Position numbers and translations under genes: made by a program | Assembly: GCA_035652815.1 (NCBI GenBank) | Contig: DASRDB010000019.1 | Span: 186,001 to 250,000, forward strand | Source of the DNA: DASRDB01 sp035652815 | GTDB lineage: Bacteria > Chloroflexota > Ktedonobacteria > Ktedonobacterales > Ktedonobacteraceae | Length of the DNA stretch: 64,000 nt | Direction: 5' to 3' | In this document: one piece after another, positions 57,551 through 64,000 of the stretch | How the letters are laid out: every line of letters starts with the position of its first letter | Position numbering within the stretch: the first letter of the stretch is position 1 | The notes under the pieces: generated by a model | Told to the model about the DNA's origin: nothing | The model's input: only the letters and a program-made list of their open reading frames with translations | Database searches by the model: none

Positions 57551-59335
57551 TCACGCCCTTTCTCTACTTTTGATGAGCGGTATCAATGGTTTCCATGTCT
57601 TCTGCTTGATGCATCCTTTCACCACCCCCACTTCATAGGCGCAATCTTCCAGTATCAAGCAAATCGCGAACGTTCCCAGGCCAATCTCTGGTCGCAAGCG
57701 GACGTAATCAACACCAATTACCACGCCGCACAAAATAAATGCTAGCGCAAACAATGGCGGTATCAGCAAGCTTAGTACGAGCATAGGTAGTGTATAATAG
57801 CGCGTCAAATGACGGCACAAATGATAGGTGTATGCCAGATGTCCGCGCATGGTTGCTCGCAACACCGCAATTGGACGAATCGGCACGCCCTGTTTCCTTA
57901 CTTTGGCAATACGTTTACCGCCGCTTACCAGCATGAGTATCATAGCCATGAACACCATCCCGATCTGTGATATGGATTGGGTGGCGGGGGATACCCTGCG
58001 TAGGGACAGGGGGATGTGGGGGTGGGTAGTGGGGGCCTCGTGCCTGTCCCTGGGGTGGGGCGGCGGGGCAAAAATGCCGCTCGACCACCCGGGCGTTTTT
58101 CCTCGCACGAAAAATGTGTCAAAGAGAGCAGCGGTTTTCCCCCAACCCAGCCGTGGACAGGCACGAGGCCCCCGCTCCATCGCTCCGCATTCCCCTGTCC
58201 CTACGCAGGGATGGCACGCCTGTTCCCGAACCCCATGTGTGGGGCACACAAGCATGATCATTTTTACGATCAACCCCCATATCCCCCCGATCACCAGAAT
58301 TGCAAACAAAGCCTGTTCAAGCGGTAAAAACAACACTCTTTGCATTTCAGGATGTCTCTGCACTAACGCGGCCTCTGCCGAAGCATAAGAAACCCGTGTC
58401 TTTAAAAAGCCTTGCAGGTCGGTACGATAATCGTGAAAGACGGTTCCTTGTGGCAGGTACAGCATCTCATATCCACTTAAGAGCAGGCGGCGGCAGAAAT
58501 CCACATCTTCTCCGAAATTCATTGGCGCGAAGCCGCCTGGCTTCTCCCATGCCTCGCGCCGGATGAGGAGATTCGCGGTTGGCAGATAGGTCATCGGCCC
58601 TTCCAGTTTGACCTGCTGGCCTCGTGTTCCCATGAAGAGCGATGAGCGTGCGTCTTCATATCTGCCTAAGAGGTATTGATGGTCATAGGCGCGAATCATG
58701 CCGCCAACTGCTCCCAGCGACTTGCGAGCAAAAGCAGGGATGAGTTCTTTCAGCCACTGTTCGGATGCAACGCAGTCGCTGTCGATAAAGGCAAGAATTT
58801 CGTGGCTTGCGGCTCTTGCGCCTGTATTGCGGCTTGTGCCTACTCCCTGTCTTGAAGCATGCTTTACTACACGAAGTACGATGTCCTTTGCCGCGAACTC
58901 CAGAGCTATGCGCTTTAGCATCGAGGCCGTTTCATCGGTTGAGCCATCGTCAACAACTACGATTTCCAGGCAGGGATAATCAACTTGCAGCAAGGCATGC
59001 AGACAACGCTTCAGCAGTTCCGCGCGGTTATAGGTGGGGATTACGATGGATACGCCCGGCCAATTTGTTAATGGTAGAGATGGGCCCGCTTCTAAGAGAC
59101 CTTTCCAACGTAGCTGGTCGCAGAGCATTTCGACGCGCTTGATAGGGATGCCTGATAGCTTCGCCAGTTCCTCGCATGTATGCGCTTCTGCGCATTGTTG
59201 CAATAGCCGCAGTGTTGTTGGCCCTGGCTTCAAAGCGCGTAGGGGATAGTCGCAAATGACATACTCGTTCACAAAGTACACGCCGGGAGTAAGCCGATAA
59301 TGACCGGGCGCAAGTAGTCGATCTATGCTGCTCAT
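57551..59335 (-). CDS. mftF: Mycofactocin glycosyltransferase MftF with an in-frame insertion
   Basis: A 594-residue protein, longer than usual MftF (about 470). The N-terminal PqqD-like part (residues 1-85) leads to a GT2 domain: VSIVIPTYNRAELLKRCLHA, VDDGSTDETAS, FIDSDCVASEQWLKELIPAF, and NFGEDVDFCRRLLLSGYEML. MftF adds beta-1,4-glucoses to premycofactocin. C-terminal TM helices (FALAFILCGVVIGVDYVRLR) anchor it. Between residues 370 and 465 an unrelated Pro/Arg/Gly-rich stretch interrupts the TM region, matching a 217-bp inverted-repeat element. It overlaps the GxGYxYP gene by four bases. Confidence 0.9.
   Translation of the reverse strand: MSSIDRLLAPGHYRLTPGVYFVNEYVICDYPLRALKPGPTTLRLLQQCAEAHTCEELAKLSGIPIKRVEMLCDQLRWKGLLEAGPSLPLTNWPGVSIVIPTYNRAELLKRCLHALLQVDYPCLEIVVVDDGSTDETASMLKRIALEFAAKDIVLRVVKHASRQGVGTSRNTGARAASHEILAFIDSDCVASEQWLKELIPAFARKSLGAVGGMIRAYDHQYLLGRYEDARSSLFMGTRGQQVKLEGPMTYLPTANLLIRREAWEKPGGFAPMNFGEDVDFCRRLLLSGYEMLYLPQGTVFHDYRTDLQGFLKTRVSYASAEAALVQRHPEMQRVLFLPLEQALFAILVIGGIWGLIVKMIMLVCPTHGVREQACHPCVGTGECGAMERGPRACPRLGWGKTAALFDTFFVRGKTPGWSSGIFAPPPHPRDRHEAPTTHPHIPLSLRRVSPATQSISQIGMVFMAMILMLVSGGKRIAKVRKQGVPIRPIAVLRATMRGHLAYTYHLCRHLTRYYTLPMLVLSLLIPPLFALAFILCGVVIGVDYVRLRPEIGLGTFAICLILEDCAYEVGVVKGCIKQKTWKPLIPLIKSRERA
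57994..58210. repeat. 217-bp inverted-repeat element inserted inside mftF
   Basis: Outer arms CCCTGCGTAGGGACAGGG (57994-) and its reverse complement ending at 58210 match over 23 nt with one mismatch. Inner arms GGGGGCCTCGTGCCTGTCC (58031-58049) and 58155-58173 match fully. It looks like a MITE-like element or repeat in which no gene is encoded; it is read in frame as about 72 residues. Confidence 0.85.
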
Positions 59336-60906
59336 CTCGAAGTTTCCGCGATCAAATCAAGTAATTGTCCAGGTTTCACAACGATGTACTGATTTCCCAA
59401 CGCGGCGATGGCTTTCTGGATATCAGAGGGTGTCATCGACCACGCGTGGATATAGACACTCAAGAATTGCGGAGTAGTCGCCTGGGGCGAGGGCGCTCCA
59501 TGAATGAGTTGCAGTGTATGCTCAACACTCTTTGCCAGCCCGAGGTTTTGTATGACCGGTATACCCTGGATAATGCGATAGCTGCTTTTTGTCTGGCCTG
59601 AACCGCTCAAAATGCCGCGCAGTCCATATGGCTTTAAGCCTTGAACGTATTGTTCCTGTAGTCCCACGTTTTGAAACATCATGTCCTGGGTGGCATCAAG
59701 TGCTGTCAGAATACTCAGTCCCATTACTTGCATCAACTTGCCTGTCAGATCGAAGAAATTGGGCAGGTATTTGCCCGGCCAGCGCGAAGGAACGATATAT
59801 CCGGCTCCGCTCGGCCCGGCTATCAATTCATCGTTATTTGTAGCAGATTGCTGATAATAAGCTGCAAGTGAAGGCGCGGCCTGCGTAAGCACCGGAGAGA
59901 TAGTCCAGCCCAGGGGAAATTTTCCACGCGCCGGGTCTTGCCAGTGTTTATGCATTTTATGCTGGCTATACTGGAGATTGTCTCCATCGCTGATAGTAAA
60001 GGAGACATAGACCTTCGCTTCGCTTTTTATAGCAGGTGATGATTCTGTTGGTGTGTTCTGTGTTCTGACTTGTGGCGTTTGGCCGACCTGTGGCTGTATC
60101 GCTGACCACACTTCCAGGTTAAAAAAATAGTCCGACGGTATGACGGGCAAAGCCGCCTTCGAGGTCATGCGCACTCCGAAGCCTTCATCTACCAGCCAGC
60201 CGAAATGAGGCGTTCCCGGCTCGAAGTGGTTGAGAATATTGCGCATGACACCTCTTTCAGTGTGAAATCCATTACGGATGCCTGGCAGGGCAGGACGCGG
60301 GTTGAGCCAGTATACAAAGGCGCGATTGGCAACCAGAAATGAGCGCAGCGCGCCTGGAATTCTGGGATTGATACCTGCTACCAGTTGTTTAGAAGCCCGT
60401 CTTAACAGGTGTTGTGTTGCCCAGTGATAGGCTGCAAGGCGATTGCGCCATTGATATCTGCGTAGATCTGCCAGTACCGGCATTCCTCGCTTTTGCAATA
60501 GTTCAGCCTGCTGGGCTGAGACTACTATGCCATCAAATAGCCCGGCCATCGTGGTTGCCACGTTTACGCTATCGATGATGTTCGGGTCATAGATAATCAG
60601 CCCCTCACAACGCTCCCGGTATGTTTCTAACAGTGCCTCAAGCACGTCACCGTCTTTTGTGGCGGCTACTTCACGAGGGACATGTGAAAGTGTCGTCTCC
60701 AACCATGAAGCTGCATCATCATTTGCCAGTAAATACACCTGCGGTTGCCTTCGGTTAACCAGGCCTGCAAACGTGGTAATTGCGAGTTGCTCATCATATG
60801 AAGCGTGCAGGATATCGTAAACTTGCAGGTGCGATGGAGCTTTAGAGGCAGGTATCAATTTATTTGTTTCCCATGTGGAGCTATTCAATGTTGTGAGGTT
60901 GTGCAT
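59332..60906 (-). CDS. GxGYxYP-family putative glycoside hydrolase
   Basis: A 524-residue protein of the GxGYxYP putative glycoside hydrolase family: the signature region GPSGAGYIVPSRWPG, an N-terminal Rossmann-like part (DEQLAITTFAGLVNRRQPQV, LIIYDPNIIDSVNV) and VSFTISDGDNLQYSQHKMHK. No signal peptide is seen, so it is probably cytoplasmic. Its stop overlaps the mftF start (ATGA type), so it is co-translated with the mycofactocin glucosyltransferase. It may trim or remodel glucosylated mycofactocin; this is inference. AAGGAACAG precedes the ATG. Confidence 0.82.
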   Translation of the reverse strand: MHNLTTLNSSTWETNKLIPASKAPSHLQVYDILHASYDEQLAITTFAGLVNRRQPQVYLLANDDAASWLETTLSHVPREVAATKDGDVLEALLETYRERCEGLIIYDPNIIDSVNVATTMAGLFDGIVVSAQQAELLQKRGMPVLADLRRYQWRNRLAAYHWATQHLLRRASKQLVAGINPRIPGALRSFLVANRAFVYWLNPRPALPGIRNGFHTERGVMRNILNHFEPGTPHFGWLVDEGFGVRMTSKAALPVIPSDYFFNLEVWSAIQPQVGQTPQVRTQNTPTESSPAIKSEAKVYVSFTISDGDNLQYSQHKMHKHWQDPARGKFPLGWTISPVLTQAAPSLAAYYQQSATNNDELIAGPSGAGYIVPSRWPGKYLPNFFDLTGKLMQVMGLSILTALDATQDMMFQNVGLQEQYVQGLKPYGLRGILSGSGQTKSSYRIIQGIPVIQNLGLAKSVEHTLQLIHGAPSPQATTPQFLSVYIHAWSMTPSDIQKAIAALGNQYIVVKPGQLLDLIAETSR

Positions 60907-60991
60907 AAGCTGTTCCTTATGTTTTTGTGATGATGCTTCATTGTAACATCTTAAAGCGGGTCTGGCATCAGCATTGAAGCGGAAAGACTAC

Positions 60992-61021
60992 TTGACCGCA
61001 TATAGCAACCTGCGCTATGCT
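60992..61021 (+). promoter_or_regulatory. Promoter of the acyl-CoA synthetase gene
   Basis: TTGACC (60992-60997) and TATGCT (61016-61021) are spaced by 18 bp, about 120 bp before the ATG at 61143. Confidence 0.6.
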
Positions 61022-61142
61022 ACACATACGCTGCGAAGCGCATTCATGTATGTTATAACGCCAGATCGCTGATGCTGGTCGTTATGCGTACTTTCCATCC
61101 GCGTATGAATTGCTTGATGTTGAGTTCAGAAAGGACTCCGGC

Positions 61143-62753
61143 ATGACTGAAAAAATGTTCGCACCCGAACTCTTTCGCCCACAAGTAGAATTCCCCGATG
61201 TGCCTTACGACTATCTCTTGCGCATGGCTGCTGATCGCACCCCCGACCGTCCGGCGATTATTTATCACGATTTGATCCTGACCTATCGCGAAGTGGTCTC
61301 GATGGTTAACAGCATCGCCAACGGACTGCGCAATCTCGGCCTGAAAAAGGGTGATCGTATTTGCCTGCTCACCCTCAACCGTCCCGAGTATACCATCACC
61401 TTTATTGCGGCAGCCTCTATCGGCGTGGTGGTTAGCCCAATGAATCCGGCCTATAAGGAGCGTGAGATCGGCTACCAGCTTGAGAACTCTGAAGCGAACG
61501 CCATCCTGATCCAGCGCGAACTCCTGCCTCTGCTTCAGAAAGTGCTGGCAGACAAATCGCTGCCCAATCTCAAGCACATCATTGTGACGGGCCAGGATGT
61601 TCCCGAGGGCATGTCAAATGCCACCACCTTCGCCAAACTGATGCGCGAATCGCCTCCCACGCAACCGGAAAAGGTGAATATCAGTGGTGATGACCTGCTG
61701 GCTTTGCCCTACTCTTCCGGCACGACGGGTTTGCCAAAGGGAACCATGCTCACCCATCGCAACCTCGTATCCAACAATCTCCAGTTCACCACTGCTCTGC
61801 GCGTCAACTTTACCGATGTCGCGTTGCTTTTCCTGCCGTTCTATCATATCTATGGTGTGATGCTGACGGGCAGTTTTCTGGCCTGCGGAGCCACCCAGAT
61901 TGTGATGGAGCGCTTCGACCTGATGCAGTCGCTTGATCTCTGTGAGAAACATGGCGTCACCTACTACTTTGCCGTTCCTCCGATTGTCCTCGCGCTTGCT
62001 AACGCTCCGGTTGATCTGAGCAAGATGAAGACCGTGAAGTATGTCTTCTCCGGCGCGGCACCTTTGCCGATGGACCCGGCCCGCAAGCTGCAAGACAAAA
62101 CCGGCATTGTGGTTGTGCAGGGCTATGGCATGACGGAAGCTTCTCCTCTGACGCACGCGCAGCCCGGCGATCCCGCCTTGATTCGCATTGATAGCGTCGG
62201 TATGCCCGTCCACAATACCGAGCAGAAGATTGTCGATATCGAAACGGGCGAGCGCGAGCTACCTCTGGGCGAGGATGGCGAGATCATCATTCGCGGTCCG
62301 CAGATCATGAAAGGCTACTGGAAGGCTCCCGAAGAAACGGCCCGCACGCTGCGCAATGGCTGGCTCTACACCGGCGATATCGGCCATGTTGATGCCGACG
62401 GCTACACCTATATCGTTGATCGCAAGAAGGAGATGATTAAGTATAAAGGCTTCGGTATCGCACCCGCCGAACTCGAATCCCTGCTGATGGAGCATCCCGC
62501 CGTTCTCGACTCCGCCGTTATTGGCGTGCCCGATGACGAGGCTGGTGAGCTTCCCAAAGGCTTTGTCGTCCTGCGTAAGGGCTACGAAAACGTCACGCCC
62601 GAGGACATTTTGAACTTTGCGAACGGCAAACTGGCGGGTTACAAGAAGATTCACCTGATCGAGTTCATTGATGTCATTCCAAAGGTCGCTTCCGGCAAAA
62701 TCCTGCGCCGCGAACTGAAGGAACGCGAAAAGGCGCGGCGAGGCGGTCAATAG
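61143..62753 (+). CDS. Acyl-CoA synthetase / 4-coumarate-CoA ligase-like enzyme
   Basis: About 536 residues from the ATG at 61143, with AAAGGA upstream. ANL motifs: YSSGTTGLPKGTMLTHRN, VVQGYGMTEASPLTHAQPG, GWLYTGDIGHVDADGYTYIV, DRKKEMIKYKGFGIAPAELE and VASGKILRREL with the catalytic Lys. This set most resembles 4-coumarate-CoA ligase-like or medium/long-chain synthetases. It joins CoA to an unknown carboxylic acid. It is on the strand opposite to mftF and the hydrolase. Confidence 0.93.
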   Translation: MTEKMFAPELFRPQVEFPDVPYDYLLRMAADRTPDRPAIIYHDLILTYREVVSMVNSIANGLRNLGLKKGDRICLLTLNRPEYTITFIAAASIGVVVSPMNPAYKEREIGYQLENSEANAILIQRELLPLLQKVLADKSLPNLKHIIVTGQDVPEGMSNATTFAKLMRESPPTQPEKVNISGDDLLALPYSSGTTGLPKGTMLTHRNLVSNNLQFTTALRVNFTDVALLFLPFYHIYGVMLTGSFLACGATQIVMERFDLMQSLDLCEKHGVTYYFAVPPIVLALANAPVDLSKMKTVKYVFSGAAPLPMDPARKLQDKTGIVVVQGYGMTEASPLTHAQPGDPALIRIDSVGMPVHNTEQKIVDIETGERELPLGEDGEIIIRGPQIMKGYWKAPEETARTLRNGWLYTGDIGHVDADGYTYIVDRKKEMIKYKGFGIAPAELESLLMEHPAVLDSAVIGVPDDEAGELPKGFVVLRKGYENVTPEDILNFANGKLAGYKKIHLIEFIDVIPKVASGKILRRELKEREKARRGGQ

Positions 62754-62800
62754 GTTTGCTGATGTGGTAGGGATGAATGACCAGAAAATAATATGGGTTT

Positions 62801-62876
62801 TGTAGGGACGTGATTGATCGCGTCCTGCCCGGCGAATCGGCGCGAGAGGCAGGACGCGATCAATCACGTCCCTACA
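62801..62876. terminator. Family-2 perfect inverted repeat between convergent genes
   Basis: Arms of 29 nt at 62801-62829 and 62848-62876 are exact reverse complements and begin TGTAGGGACGTGATTGATCG; an 18-nt spacer separates them. It lies between the acyl-CoA synthetase and a membrane protein gene that end toward each other, so it could terminate both. Confidence 0.85.
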
Positions 62877-62909
62877 ATTTCTATCTACCAGGAATTAAGT
62901 TTCTTATAG

Positions 62910-63875
62910 TTACTGCAAGCCGATCAAAAACAACCCACGTGCCATTGCCTCACCTGCAAGCGTCAGCACTACTACAAGATAGAGCATACCAGTGGCAGAC
63001 TGGAACGAGCGATCATGAATGAGCTTGAGGATGAAGCCGAGCAGAATCAGCGGCATCACAAACTCGATCAGAATGCGCAGCCAGCCGATGGCATCTACAC
63101 TGAGCGGGGCGACCGTCGGTACGTTCGCAGGTTTGGTCTGCGGATTGTTAGTGGGTGTGCCCTGCGTGACAATCGTGGTAGCGGTTGCTGTCACCGTCGG
63201 TTGCGCGTTTCCATTGGCGTGAGTGGTCGTTGGTGTGCCAATAAAGGCGAAGACTGCCTGGGCAAGCACACCCAGCAATACCAGCGTCGCGGCGAATTGC
63301 AAAGGCTTCTCTGAAAGCGCGGGCGTAACGAGGTACCAATGCCCCAGCCACATCGCGGTCATGACTGCGCCAAGCGCCAGCGCACCCGCGAAGAAACTCC
63401 CCACGACAAAAGCGCCTCCAATGCCTGAAGATGCCAGTGGGTGGAAAATCATGCCTAGCACGAACAATGTCACCAGTCCGGCAATCAAAGCCAGCCCACC
63501 GCTGATTAAACGCAGCACCCGCAGACGCGAAATGCCTGCTTGCTCCTTTTCCTTGCCATCAACTCCAGCTTTCTTATCCATAAAGAGGAAGATGGCATAG
63601 GGGATCATGAGCAGCATGAAGAGTAATAGTGGTAACGAGAGGTAGCCTGTCCAGCCCTTATCCAGCAGTGAAAAGGTATTCAGCAATTCAGGCGAGGAAT
63701 AATTTTGCTGGAACAAATACGTCAAAAACGCCAGGAAGAGGTAAATAACGGCATAGGTGACAAGGAAATTGCGCTTGACCTGGTTGCGCCAGTCAAGCAA
63801 GTACAGCACCACAAACTCCCCTATCGAAAGTTCCGTAAGCACAATAAACAAGATCAACGGCAGCGTGAATAACAT
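62910..63875 (-). CDS. Polytopic membrane protein of unknown function
   Basis: About 321 residues from the ATG at 63875. It has nine or so TM helices (LPLILFIVLTELSIGEFVVL; LLLFMLLMIPYAIFLFM), the segment MWLGHWYLVTPALSEKPLQF and a Thr/Pro/Asn-rich loop of about 45 residues before the last helices. I do not recognise the family. The in-frame start at 63959 lies beyond a likely ribosome site (AAAGGA near 63890). Nothing clear lies between 63960 and the window end. Confidence 0.6.
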   Translation of the reverse strand: MLFTLPLILFIVLTELSIGEFVVLYLLDWRNQVKRNFLVTYAVIYLFLAFLTYLFQQNYSSPELLNTFSLLDKGWTGYLSLPLLLFMLLMIPYAIFLFMDKKAGVDGKEKEQAGISRLRVLRLISGGLALIAGLVTLFVLGMIFHPLASSGIGGAFVVGSFFAGALALGAVMTAMWLGHWYLVTPALSEKPLQFAATLVLLGVLAQAVFAFIGTPTTTHANGNAQPTVTATATTIVTQGTPTNNPQTKPANVPTVAPLSVDAIGWLRILIEFVMPLILLGFILKLIHDRSFQSATGMLYLVVVLTLAGEAMARGLFLIGLQ

Positions 63876-64000
63876 GATATGTATGCAGTCCTTTTGTTTG
63901 CGTATTCGACAAGATGGAGTGGCGAAGGATCGCCGCTCTGCTCTGGGAAGATTATACATCTACTCATGGATGGAGACAACTTGCATATTTGAGATTACGA

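Overview
The window looks like a chromosomal segment of a Ktedonobacteria-type Chloroflexota bacterium with roughly mid-50s percent GC. This is an inference. It rests on an actinobacterium-like FhaA/FhaB/FtsW set fused to a nusA-infB translation operon, a mycofactocin locus, many two-component/ABC/MerR/ArsR modules and abundant hairpin repeats. No tRNA, rRNA or CRISPR array was found. No complete IS element was recognised.

Layout. 1-3.6 kb: the 3' end of a PEP-synthase/rifampicin-phosphotransferase-like gene, a LapA-domain membrane protein and two overlapping acidic proteins of unknown function. 3.7-14.3 kb, all minus strand: nusA, ylxR/rnpM, a promoter with a long structured leader, infB, rbfA, nrnA-like DHH phosphoesterase, truB, ribF, fhaA-like, fhaB-like, ftsW/rodA-like. 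14.6-18.7 kb: a phospholipase-D/cardiolipin synthase, then argJ and argD. 18.8-29.4 kb: an ABC-2 exporter, a histidine kinase-rhodanese-response regulator set, a NUDIX protein, a methyltransferase, a MerR-controlled ABC exporter with a repeat-encoded linker, and a decayed MFS transporter. 29.6-37.4 kb, minus strand: ArsR-DUF2087 with its palindromic operator, a TcmP-like methyltransferase, a CaCA antiporter, a membrane protein, an isochorismatase-family hydrolase, ftsH, comF and a membrane protein. 37.6-46.7 kb: a small membrane protein, ogt, a blue-copper lipoprotein, a chain of very small ORFs, two acyl-CoA dehydrogenases, a thiolase, a MaoC hydratase, a convergent HD-phosphohydrolase/XRE-DUF5919 pair and two small unknown proteins.

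46.7-62.8 kb is the most interesting part. It is a mycofactocin locus: MftA precursor, an SDR whose start codon lies inside the MftA core codons, MftB, the radical-SAM MftC and the glycosyltransferase MftF. Beside them lie an NDMA-type alcohol dehydrogenase, a P450, two acyl-CoA ligases, and a magnesium-chelatase-like I/D (AAA+ and AAA+-VWA) pair. A GxGYxYP putative glycoside hydrolase overlaps mftF by 4 bp. MftD and MftE are not in the window. The likely job is oxidation of alcohols or lipids with a glycosylated mycofactocin redox cofactor, followed by CoA activation and beta-oxidation.

Two families of inverted repeats run through the window. Family 1 has TGTCATNCTGAGCGCAGCGA arms (six copies). 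Family 2 has TGTAGGGRCG-type double hairpins. Members of family 2 or look-alikes have been incorporated into two coding sequences, an ABC ATPase linker and mftF. Two spacer-free perfect palindromes of 74 and 76 bp also occur at gene ends.
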